A stretch of 64,000 nucleotides of DNA from Clostridium sp. AWRP (GTDB taxonomy: Bacteria > Bacillota > Clostridia > Clostridiales > Clostridiaceae): NCBI RefSeq assembly GCF_004006395.2, contig NZ_CP029758.2, forward strand, positions 3,906,001 through 3,970,000, given 5' to 3'. Below are positions 16,012 through 22,886 of the stretch, one piece after another; within the stretch, counting starts at the first letter, position 1; every line of letters begins with the position of its first letter. A model generated the notes under the pieces. It saw nothing but the letters and a program-made list of their open reading frames with translations. It made no database searches and was not told where the DNA came from. A program made the translations under genes and the position numbers.

Positions 16012-16791
16012 GTGAATGTTGGTGAAAATATAAAAAAATTTAGGACTAAAAAAGGATTAACACAAAAAGAGTTAGCTCAAAGCATAAATGTCACTACCAC
16101 TACTATACAAAATTATGAAAATAACCGTAGAAACCCTACCATAAAAGTATTAAGCAACATAGCACTAAGTTTAGATGTACAGTTAAGCGATCTAATTTGT
16201 TATGAAAAATTATGTTTGCAAGATTTGCTAAATACAGATAATACAATACAAGAAAATTTAAAAGATAGTGGAAAAACATCAATTATCTCAATACCAAATG
16301 GAAAAGAAGCATTAAAAGAGTTTTCAGATTCACTTGAGATTCTTCTTAATAACATGCCTAAAACACTTAATAAAAGTTCACTATTAGAAAATACTAACGA
16401 AAAAGGAAACATCGAAATGCTTAATTACTTTTTTAAAGATATGCCTGTAATGCCAAAAAAAGATACTTTAAATGAATTAAACAAATTAATTAAATTTTTA
16501 AATTTGCTCTACAAATATGATATTAAACTTTTTATAGACTTTTTTTCTTCTATTGACTATTTAATGGATATCTTTAAATCGTTAATAGATTTTATAGAAA
16601 ATCAACATACTACCAACTTAGAAAACTATAAAGATAGTATTAAAGATAAATTGAGCGTTTACCCTCAAAATAACATCTCTAAAGAAAATTTTAAAACTTT
16701 AAAGGAAAGAATTGATCTGGACATAATGTATTCTCAAGACTTAGCTCTAAAAAAAGCTTGTCCTGAATTATATAAAATTTTATCAAAATAA
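16012..16791 (+). CDS. CI/Stl-like XRE-family master repressor
   Basis: 259 aa. The N-terminal helix-turn-helix (residues 3-62; IKKFRTKKGLTQKELAQSIN ... TTIQNYENNRRNPTIKVLSN) is followed by about 190 residues of helical sequence with no visible LexA-type peptidase Ser/Lys motif. The element is therefore unlikely to be induced by RecA cleavage. Like SaPI Stl it could instead be released by binding a helper-phage protein; this is inference. The start is GTG behind GAGGTGAT. It lies upstream of the integrase on the same strand, as stl and int do in satellite islands. Confidence 0.82.
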   Translation: MNVGENIKKFRTKKGLTQKELAQSINVTTTTIQNYENNRRNPTIKVLSNIALSLDVQLSDLICYEKLCLQDLLNTDNTIQENLKDSGKTSIISIPNGKEALKEFSDSLEILLNNMPKTLNKSSLLENTNEKGNIEMLNYFFKDMPVMPKKDTLNELNKLIKFLNLLYKYDIKLFIDFFSSIDYLMDIFKSLIDFIENQHTTNLENYKDSIKDKLSVYPQNNISKENFKTLKERIDLDIMYSQDLALKKACPELYKILSK

Positions 16792-17168
16792 CTTCTGAAA
16801 GCTTTACTTATTGTAAACCAATTAACTAATAATCAGTTACCTTGATATACGAAATTCATACAGCAAAATATTGCCGCTATTAAAAACGATATATGTAAAA
16901 AAGTCCTATTGTATAATTTGGAACTCTTTTAAAAGGAAAGTACTCAACGTAAATTAGATATGAATATTTTTCACACCCAAATAATGGCTGTTAGCGGATT
17001 TAAAATCTGAAAAACTAAGCTCAGTATGAAAAATGTACTAAGCTATGGACACTGTGTCCGTTGGTGACATAAATTAATTTTGGAACAACAAATTCCGTTG
17101 AACAGAAACTGTTAAATACTGATTTCTTAAAAGTACGAAATTTATACTTATGAAAGAAAGGTGATATA
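16792..17168. other. Non-coding gap with direct repeats before integrase
   Basis: 377 bp without a gene. TACGAAATTCATAC (16848-16861) recurs as TACGAAATTTATAC (17134-17147), and a short palindrome GGACACTGTGTCC is present near 17046-17058. Such repeats beside an integrase gene can be arm-type or regulatory sites, but nothing here proves it. Confidence 0.4.
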
Positions 17169-18347
17169 ATGGCCACTAAAACTAACTGTGTTAGGAATGG
17201 TAAAAAATATTACAGACTTCGTGTTGATTTAGGTCGAGATTCTGATGGAAAACGAATCAGGAAAACATTTTACGGTAAATCTAAAAAAGAGGCAGAAGAT
17301 AAACTGGAAGAATATAAGAATGGCTTAAATAGCGGACTTTCCAATGATTACGATAAACTTACCGTAGGTAATGTATGTAAATTATGGCTATTTGAAAAAA
17401 TTAAAAATACAGTTAAGCCTTCTACCTTTGAACGATATGAAGGTATTTATAGACTTTATATAAAACCTTCACCATTGTATCCTATAAAATTAAAAGATAT
17501 CAAAGGACTTGATATACAGCGATATTATAATAATTTAATAGCTATTGGCAAAAGTACCAATGTAGTCAAAAATTTAAATAAGCTGCTTAAATCATTTTTT
17601 AATTATTGTATTGCTGAAGGATACATGATAAGAAATTATTGTATGGGAAAATCAATAACCCTTCCTGAAGATAATTCAGTACGTGAAGAAGAAACAGTGA
17701 ATGACATAACTATATTTACACTAGATGAGCAAAGTCAATTTATAAAAGCTATCGAACATAATAGATTAAAAGCATTATTTCTTTTAGCTCTTGGTACTGG
17801 ATTAAGAGAAGGTGAACTATTGGGACTTAAATGGAGTGATATAGATTTTATAAATAGCACTGTATCAGTAAAACGTTCTTTAAAAAGTGTATATCTATTT
17901 GATGGTGCCAAAAAACATTATGAACTAATAGAGCAATCACCTAAAACTAAAAATTCTATTAGAACTGTTCCAATACCTGAAAATTTAATTCCAGTATTAA
18001 AAAAACGTGAATTAGAACAGAAAGAGGAAAAACTTAAAGCAGGATCTGCTTATACTGAAAATAACTATATCTTTTCTACTCCACTTGGAACACCAACTGG
18101 TCCTGAAAATCTTAGAAAAATGTATAGTAAAATATTAAGCAAAAATAATATACCTCACAAAAAATTTCACAGCTTAAGGCATACATATGCCACTCGGTTA
18201 TTTGAAAAGGGTGTTCCAATAAAAACAGTTCAAACGCTTCTGGGCCACAGTGATATTTCTACCACAGCAAATATTTATACTCATGTCATGCCTGAGCAAA
18301 AAATTGAAGCAGTTGATAAAATAAATAGTCTTTTTAATATCGAATAA
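17169..18347 (+). CDS. int: Tyrosine-type phage integrase
   Basis: A 392-aa site-specific recombinase of the Tn916/phage family. It has an N-terminal AP2-like arm-binding domain (residues 5-50), a SAM-like core-binding domain (62-170; VGNVCKLWLFEKIKNTVKPS) and the catalytic domain (185-385). The catalytic residues are visible: Arg in GTGLREGELLGLKW, HSLRHTYATRLF (HxxR), LLGHSDISTT and the nucleophile Tyr in NIYTHV. AAGGTGAT precedes the ATG. It reads towards the tRNA cluster and ends 95 bp from the 3' end of tRNA-Arg, the usual attachment geometry. Intact. Confidence 0.96.
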   Translation: MATKTNCVRNGKKYYRLRVDLGRDSDGKRIRKTFYGKSKKEAEDKLEEYKNGLNSGLSNDYDKLTVGNVCKLWLFEKIKNTVKPSTFERYEGIYRLYIKPSPLYPIKLKDIKGLDIQRYYNNLIAIGKSTNVVKNLNKLLKSFFNYCIAEGYMIRNYCMGKSITLPEDNSVREEETVNDITIFTLDEQSQFIKAIEHNRLKALFLLALGTGLREGELLGLKWSDIDFINSTVSVKRSLKSVYLFDGAKKHYELIEQSPKTKNSIRTVPIPENLIPVLKKRELEQKEEKLKAGSAYTENNYIFSTPLGTPTGPENLRKMYSKILSKNNIPHKKFHSLRHTYATRLFEKGVPIKTVQTLLGHSDISTTANIYTHVMPEQKIEAVDKINSLFNIE

Positions 18348-18410
18348 TATATCTATTGAAAACTTGGGGGACAATTTGGGGACAATTATCTAAATTTGGG
18401 CAAAATAAAA

Positions 18411-18429
18411 AACACTAGAATGTAGTGTT
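18411..18429 (-). terminator. Terminator of the tRNA cluster
   Basis: Stem AACACTA / TAGTGTT with a 5-nt loop, followed on the minus strand by TTTTTATTTT. It lies just past the last tRNA gene and may serve the integrase transcript from the other side too. Direct GGGGACAATT repeats lie next to it (18368-18385). Confidence 0.7.
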
Positions 18430-18441
18430 ATCAATGGTTTC

Positions 18442-18518
18442 TGGTGCACCCAGGGAGATTCGAACTCCCGGCCTCTGGATTCGAAGTCCATCACTCTATC
18501 CAGCTGAGCTATGGGTGC
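18442..18518 (-). tRNA. tRNA-Arg (TCG)
   Basis: Cloverleaf with acceptor GCACCCA/TGGGTGC, anticodon loop CTTCGAA, T-loop TTCGAAT, and CCA encoded. Last tRNA of the cluster; its 3' end is the presumed attachment site of the neighbouring integrated element. Confidence 0.96.
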
Positions 18519-18546
18519 TCATACTATTTAATTATAAATATGAAAA

Positions 18547-18620
18547 TGGAGCGGGTGAAGAGAATCGAACTCTCATAACTAGCTTGGAAGGCTAGCACTC
18601 TACCATTGAGTTACACCCGC
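18547..18620 (-). tRNA. tRNA-Gly (TCC), copy 1
   Basis: Acceptor GCGGGTG/CACCCGC, anticodon loop CTTCCAA, CCA encoded. One of three identical copies in the cluster. Confidence 0.96.
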
Positions 18621-18639
18621 ATATCTTTATTAAATTAAA

Positions 18640-18715
18640 TGGTCGGGGTGACAGGGATTGAACCTGCGACCTCATGGTCCCAAACCACGCGCGCTCCCAT
18701 CTGCGCCACACCCCG
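18640..18715 (-). tRNA. tRNA-Pro (TGG), copy 1
   Basis: Acceptor CGGGGTG/CACCCCG, anticodon loop TTTGGGA, CCA encoded. Identical to the copy at 19753-19828. Confidence 0.96.
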
Positions 18716-18732
18716 CTATTAAATTGAATTTG

Positions 18733-18808
18733 TGGTGCGTCATCGGGGACTCGAACCCCGGGCAACCTGATTAAGAGTCAGATGCTCTACCAACTGAGCT
18801 AATAACGC
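18733..18808 (-). tRNA. tRNA-Lys (CTT), copy 1
   Basis: Anticodon loop CTCTTAA; acceptor GCGTTAT/ATGACGC with one T-G pair, where the copy at 19440 has GCGCCAT/ATGGCGC. CCA encoded. Confidence 0.95.
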
Positions 18809-18814
18809 TAGTCA

Positions 18815-18891
18815 TGGTGCGTCTTAAGGGATTCGAACCCCCGGCACACGGCTTAGAAGGCCGTTGCTCTATCCAACTGAGCTAAAGACGC
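18815..18891 (-). tRNA. tRNA-Arg (TCT), copy 1
   Basis: Acceptor GCGTCTT/AAGACGC, anticodon loop CTTCTAA, CCA encoded. Identical to 19519-19595. Confidence 0.96.
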
Positions 18892-18895
18892 ATAT

Positions 18896-18969
18896 TGGAG
18901 CGGGTGAAGAGAATCGAACTCTCATAACTAGCTTGGAAGGCTAGCACTCTACCATTGAGTTACACCCGC
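18896..18969 (-). tRNA. tRNA-Gly (TCC), copy 2
   Basis: Same sequence as copies 1 and 3; anticodon loop CTTCCAA. It sits 4 bp from the Arg gene, as in the duplicated block at 19.5 kb. Confidence 0.96.
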
Positions 18970-18977
18970 AATTTATT

Positions 18978-19052
18978 TGGAGCGGAAGACGAGATTCGAA
19001 CTCGCGACGTTCACCTTGGCAAGGTGACGCTCTACCACTGAGCCACTCCCGC
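18978..19052 (-). tRNA. tRNA-Gly (GCC)
   Basis: Anticodon loop TTGCCAA; acceptor GCGGGAG pairs with CTTCCGC through one imperfect pair; CCA encoded. Single copy here. Confidence 0.95.
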
Positions 19053-19082
19053 ATATATAAAAGTTGTACTTATTATTACAAA

Positions 19083-19167
19083 TGGTGCAGGTGAAGGGAG
19101 TCGAACCCCCACGCCGTAAAGCGCTAGATCCTAAGTCTAGTGCGTCTGCCAATTCCGCCACACCTGC
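19083..19167 (-). tRNA. tRNA-Leu (TAG)
   Basis: 85 nt with a long variable arm (class II), acceptor GCAGGTG/CACCTGC, anticodon loop CTTAGGA, CCA encoded. Confidence 0.96.
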
Positions 19168-19197
19168 ATAGACTAATGTAATAATTTTAAATTAAAA

Positions 19198-19273
19198 TGG
19201 TGGCTTACCGGGGAATCGAACCCCGGGCAACATGATTAAAAGTCATGTGCTCTACCAACTGAGCTAGTAAACC
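19198..19273 (-). tRNA. tRNA-Lys (TTT)
   Basis: Acceptor GGTTTAC/GTAAGCC, anticodon loop CTTTTAA, CCA encoded. Reads the AAA codon that dominates this genome. Confidence 0.96.
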
Positions 19274-19277
19274 ATTT

Positions 19278-19352
19278 TGGCTGGGATGGCAGGATTTGAA
19301 CCTACGAATGATGGAGTCAAAGTCCATTGCCTTACCACTTGGCTACACCCCA
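19278..19352 (-). tRNA. tRNA-Gln (TTG)
   Basis: Acceptor TGGGGTG/CATCCCA, anticodon loop CTTTGAC, discriminator G, CCA encoded. Confidence 0.96.
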
Positions 19353-19356
19353 ACAG

Positions 19357-19433
19357 TGGGGTGAACGATGGGGCTCGAACCCACGACAACCAGAACCACA
19401 ATCTGGCGCTCTACCAACTGAACTACGTTCACC
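19357..19433 (-). tRNA. tRNA-His (GTG)
   Basis: Anticodon loop TTGTGGT. An extra 5' G (G-1) faces discriminator C, the His identity pair; CCA encoded. Confidence 0.96.
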
Positions 19434-19439
19434 ACATCT

Positions 19440-19515
19440 TGGTGCGCCATCGGGGACTCGAACCCCGGGCAACCTGATTAAGAGTCAGATGCTCTACCAA
19501 CTGAGCTAATGGCGC
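19440..19515 (-). tRNA. tRNA-Lys (CTT), copy 2
   Basis: Fully paired acceptor GCGCCAT/ATGGCGC, anticodon loop CTCTTAA, CCA encoded. Confidence 0.96.
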
Positions 19516-19518
19516 TTA

Positions 19519-19595
19519 TGGTGCGTCTTAAGGGATTCGAACCCCCGGCACACGGCTTAGAAGGCCGTTGCTCTATCCAACTGAGCTAAAGACGC
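19519..19595 (-). tRNA. tRNA-Arg (TCT), copy 2
   Basis: Identical to 18815-18891; anticodon loop CTTCTAA. Confidence 0.96.
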
Positions 19596-19600
19596 ACGCT

Positions 19601-19674
19601 TGGAGCGGGTGAAGAGAATCGAACTCTCATAACTAGCTTGGAAGGCTAGCACTCTACCATTGAGTTACACCCGC
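19601..19674 (-). tRNA. tRNA-Gly (TCC), copy 3
   Basis: Identical to the other two Gly(TCC) genes; 5 bp upstream of Arg(TCT). Confidence 0.96.
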
Positions 19675-19752
19675 ATAATCTTTCATGTCAAATAAAAAGA
19701 ATTCACTATTTTATTTCTTCCTTACATTTAACTAAGCTCTATCTTAATTAAA

Positions 19753-19828
19753 TGGTCGGGGTGACAGGGATTGAACCTGCGACCTCATGGTCCCAAACCA
19801 CGCGCGCTCCCATCTGCGCCACACCCCG
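19753..19828 (-). tRNA. tRNA-Pro (TGG), copy 2
   Basis: First tRNA in transcription order; identical to 18640-18715. Separated by 78 bp from the next tRNA. Confidence 0.96.
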
Positions 19829-19947
19829 CTATTAAGAAATCATCTTGTTTATCTTGAAATCTTTTTTGTAACTCCTGACAACATCAATTATTTTACACGA
19901 TATATTCTAATTCGTCAATACCCTATTTTACTTTTTTTTATTTTTAT

Positions 19948-20418
19948 TTATAATTCTATGATATCTGGCCTTATAATTTTATCATTTATGCTTATGATAG
20001 CAGCGCTTTTCAGCCCATTTCTAGGCAAAGACGGGCTTCCTGGATTAACAAAGTATATACCATCCTCATAGGCTATTTCAGATACATGAGTATGCCCAAA
20101 TAGGACTATATCTGCCTCTTCCTCTAAAGCCCTATATCTTAACCTAGACAAATCGTATTTAACATCATACCTATGCCCATGAGTTATTAAAAATTTTTTA
20201 CCTTCTATGATTTCTATCCTTTCAGGAGGGACATCTAGAGTAAAGTCACAATTTCCTCTTACGTTTATAATGTTACCATGATAAAATTTCTCTATTTCTT
20301 TTACATCCTCTACATTGTCTCCAAGATGAATAATCAAATCCATATGATTTAATACCTGTATAACTTTTTTTACCACTTGCTTATATCTATGTGTATCACT
20401 TATTACTCCTATTTGCAA
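19948..20418 (-). CDS. YfcE/MJ0936-type metallophosphoesterase
   Basis: A 156-aa single-domain phosphodiesterase with all dimetal motifs: GVISDTH (metal 1), HLGDNVED, VRGNCD, THGHRYD and FGHTHVSE. Family members hydrolyse model phosphodiesters and the physiological substrate is usually unknown. The start is TTG with AGGAGG 7 nt upstream, confirmed by the conserved QIGVISDTH opening. It follows rdgB by a few bases and is the third gene of an rph-rdgB-phosphoesterase operon, a common clostridial and bacillar order (B. subtilis rph-ysnA-ysnB). Confidence 0.93.
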   Translation of the reverse strand: MQIGVISDTHRYKQVVKKVIQVLNHMDLIIHLGDNVEDVKEIEKFYHGNIINVRGNCDFTLDVPPERIEIIEGKKFLITHGHRYDVKYDLSRLRYRALEEEADIVLFGHTHVSEIAYEDGIYFVNPGSPSLPRNGLKSAAIISINDKIIRPDIIEL

Positions 20419-20421
20419 ATT

Positions 20422-21030
20422 CTAAACCTCCTCCATAATGTCCCTCATTTGCTCCTCCAATTTTTTAAGCGCATTAGCCCTATGGCTTATAGAGTTTTTT
20501 ATTTCATAGGGCAGCTCTCCAAAGGTTTTTTGATATTCGGGCACATAAAACAGCGGATCATAGCCAAATTTATTATTTCCTCTCTCTTCATCACATATCA
20601 TACCCTTTACTTCGCCTTCAACTCTAAATGTCCTTTCTGAATCAACTATAAGTACTAGTGCACATACAAACTTTGCTTCTCTATCTTGCAATTTCATGCC
20701 TTCTAAAAGGTTTAACAGCTTTTCGTTGTTTTTTTTGTCATTTCCATGTTCCCCTGCAAACCTTGCAGAGTACACTCCTGGCGCCCCATTTAGTCCTTTA
20801 ACCATTAATCCTGAATCATCTGCAAGAACCATACACTTATCCTGCAGCATATGGTATATAGTACTGGCTTTCTTATAGGCATTTTCTGAAAATGTTTCTC
20901 CATCCTCTAAGATATCCACATTTAAATTCATGTCCTTCATAGACAAAACTTCTATAGGATATTTAGAGAGTATTTGTTTAATTTCTCTTATCTTATTATA
21001 ATTATTGCTTGCCACTACTAGTTTCTTCAT
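20422..21030 (-). CDS. rdgB: XTP/dITP diphosphatase (HAM1/RdgB family)
   Basis: About 202 aa. It hydrolyses non-canonical purine triphosphates (ITP, dITP, XTP) to monophosphates, keeping deaminated bases out of DNA and RNA. Signature regions: VVASNNYNKIREI (substrate loop), ADDSGLMVKGLNGAPGVYSA, and the GYDPLFYVPEYQKTFGEL block with the conserved ISHRANAL near the C-terminus. The start at 21030 follows AGGAGG and overlaps the rph stop as TAATG; a longer frame from 21054 lacks a site. Translational coupling with rph is likely. Confidence 0.95.
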   Translation of the reverse strand: MKKLVVASNNYNKIREIKQILSKYPIEVLSMKDMNLNVDILEDGETFSENAYKKASTIYHMLQDKCMVLADDSGLMVKGLNGAPGVYSARFAGEHGNDKKNNEKLLNLLEGMKLQDREAKFVCALVLIVDSERTFRVEGEVKGMICDEERGNNKFGYDPLFYVPEYQKTFGELPYEIKNSISHRANALKKLEEQMRDIMEEV

Positions 21031-21776
21031 TACTTTCCTCCTGTACCTATCCATAGAGAATCCATTTTTAAACTCTCTTTTTGTGCACGAATCATATTGT
21101 TTATTCCTTTTTCACCTAAACGTAAAAATTCTTGCAAGTCCTCTCTTGTAAATGGGCTTTGTTCTCCAGTACCCTGTATTTCAACAAACTCTCCTGAATC
21201 CGTCATTACTATGTTCATATCTACTTGAGCTCTTGAATCTTCTAAATAACATAAATCAAGCATTCTCACATTATTTACTATTCCCACACTTATAGCACTG
21301 ACAAAGTCTCTTATAGGATAAACTGTAAAAGGGGTACGTTTATGAAGTTTATTTACAGCATCTACTAGTGCTACAAAAGCTCCTGATATAGAAGCAGTTC
21401 TAGTTCCTCCATCTGCTTGAATTACATCACAGTCAATCCATATAGTTTTTTCTCCCATAGCTTTCAAGTCCACTACAGACCTAAGTGCTCTTCCTATTAT
21501 TCTTTGTATTTCCATTGTCCTTCCATCAATTTTTCCTTTGGTTATATCTCTAATTTTTCTAACTTGAGTAGCCCTAGGCAGCATATTGTATTCACATGTA
21601 ATCCATCCTTCTCCTTTTCCTTTTAGGAAAGGAGGTACTCTATCTTCTATAGAAGCAGTACATATTACCTTTGTATCTCCTGTTTCTATAAGTACTGATC
21701 CTTCTGCATATTTTGTATAATCTCTTGTTATTTTTATAGGTCTAATTTGATCATATTTTCTACCATCAATTCTCAT
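21030..21776 (-). CDS. rph: Ribonuclease PH
   Basis: A 248-aa phosphorolytic 3'-5' exoribonuclease that trims tRNA 3' ends. N-terminal MRIDGRKYDQIRPIKI and EGSVLIETGDTKVICTASIE, the phosphate-binding GRTMEIQRIIGRALR..VD, and the DCDVIQADGGTRTASISGAF motif are all present; length is standard. First gene of the operon with rdgB and the phosphoesterase. It is transcribed towards a 15-gene tRNA cluster about 1.2 kb downstream, fitting its substrate, although clustering is probably coincidental. GGAGGTAAAGT precedes the ATG. Confidence 0.97.
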   Translation of the reverse strand: MRIDGRKYDQIRPIKITRDYTKYAEGSVLIETGDTKVICTASIEDRVPPFLKGKGEGWITCEYNMLPRATQVRKIRDITKGKIDGRTMEIQRIIGRALRSVVDLKAMGEKTIWIDCDVIQADGGTRTASISGAFVALVDAVNKLHKRTPFTVYPIRDFVSAISVGIVNNVRMLDLCYLEDSRAQVDMNIVMTDSGEFVEIQGTGEQSPFTREDLQEFLRLGEKGINNMIRAQKESLKMDSLWIGTGGK

Positions 21777-21820
21777 ACTTTACCTCCAAAATCAAAACTA
21801 TATTACTAATTATACATCAA

Positions 21821-22810
21821 TTATTTCAACTTTTCCTCTAGTACAAATAACTCATCTCTTTTAGGTGGTACAACTTCTTTTTCAAATTCATCACAAACCA
21901 ATATTCCCTTTTCTCTGGTAATTTTACCTATGATATATGCATTAATATTTTGGCTTTTCAAAAATTTAATGAGTTTATTTCCATCCTTTGTAGTAATGAG
22001 CATACTTCCTGAAGATATAAACCTCAAAGGGTCAACTGCGTACTTACTACATATCTTTTCTGTTATTTTAGTAATTGGCATCTTATTTTTATATACTTTA
22101 AATCCCACTTTACTTGCCTTGGCAACTTCCCACAATGCTCCTAGTACTCCACCTTCAGTTATGTCGTGCATAGAATTTACTCCTAATTTTGCTGATAAAA
22201 TTCCTTCTTTTACCACACTTATATATTTTATATAATCTTTTGCTTCTTTTATTTCCTCAGGGGTAAGTATATTCTTTAATTTATCCTCGTAATCATTTAC
22301 TACAATACTAGTTCCTTCCAGGCACAAATGTTTTGTTACCAGTATATCGTCCCCTTCTTTTGCACCCGAAGTAGCTACAGCTTCTCCACTTTTTCCTTTT
22401 CCTATTACAGTACAGGATATTACCATTTTATTTACAGCTCTTGTTATTTCCGTATGCCCACCTAAAATTTCCACATTTATCTTTTCTGTTTCCTCACTGA
22501 TTTCTTCCATAATTCTTCTTATGTCTTCTAAAGAACTACTTTCTGGAGCTAAAATCGTAACTAAAATTCCAACAGGCTTGACTCCACAAGATGCTATATC
22601 ATTACAATTTATATGAACTGCAAGCTTTCCACTGTTCACACTAGCCCCTGTAATAGGATCTGTAGACATGACACATTCCATGTCACCAAAATTAACTACA
22701 CTACAGTCCTCTCCTATACCGCTTCTTATTCTCACATCTTCTCGTACTACTTTCCTATTTTCATCTATTATAGTTTTTAAATCTTCCCAATTTAATTTTC
22801 CAGCTTTCAT
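21821..22810 (-). CDS. AIR synthase-related (HypE/ThiL-like) ATP-dependent protein
   Basis: 329 aa of the PurM/HypE/ThiL/SelD fold. The N-terminal ATP-binding half contains GIGEDCSVVNFG, MSTDPITGAS and HINCNDIASCGVKPVG; the C-terminal half begins near residue 165 and contains HDITEGGVLGALWEVA and ISSGSMLITT. The sequence is closest in style to HypE-type proteins called 'AIR synthase family'. The HypE C-terminal Cys that carries thiocarboxamide is absent (ends FVLEEKLK), so hydrogenase maturation is unlikely. The real substrate is unknown. It stands alone upstream of rph (44 bp), possibly in the same transcript. Confidence 0.85.
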   Translation of the reverse strand: MKAGKLNWEDLKTIIDENRKVVREDVRIRSGIGEDCSVVNFGDMECVMSTDPITGASVNSGKLAVHINCNDIASCGVKPVGILVTILAPESSSLEDIRRIMEEISEETEKINVEILGGHTEITRAVNKMVISCTVIGKGKSGEAVATSGAKEGDDILVTKHLCLEGTSIVVNDYEDKLKNILTPEEIKEAKDYIKYISVVKEGILSAKLGVNSMHDITEGGVLGALWEVAKASKVGFKVYKNKMPITKITEKICSKYAVDPLRFISSGSMLITTKDGNKLIKFLKSQNINAYIIGKITREKGILVCDEFEKEVVPPKRDELFVLEEKLK

Positions 22811-22886
22811 AAAAATTCCTTCTTTCTAAAAATAAACAAGCACTATTTTACATCTCACCTCATATTATATATATAAGGATTAATTT

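Larger units (their letters stand above)
11573..18440. mobile_element. Integrated satellite/phage-like element beside tRNA-Arg
   Basis: A block of about 6.9 kb. Integrase and CI-like repressor are on the plus strand. Cro-like regulator, excisionase-like protein, initiator, DnaB-like helicase and six or seven tiny genes are on the minus strand. No capsid, tail, terminase, lysis or conjugation gene is present. The right end abuts the 3' end of tRNA-Arg(TCG), the usual landing site. No second copy of the tRNA 3' end was found on the left, so the left border is set only by gene content. Layout resembles Gram-positive phage-inducible chromosomal islands. Confidence 0.7.

Noticed and set aside
19277..19509. 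Two open frames of 60-66 codons across the tRNA cluster
   Set aside because: They run antisense through tRNA-Gln, tRNA-His and tRNA-Lys genes; such frames (with GFEPTNDG- or ARTHD-like words) are well-known artefacts of tRNA arrays.
21821..22810. Call as hydrogenase maturation protein HypE
   Set aside because: The fold matches, but the C-terminal Cys needed for cyanide-ligand synthesis is missing and no other hyp gene is nearby.
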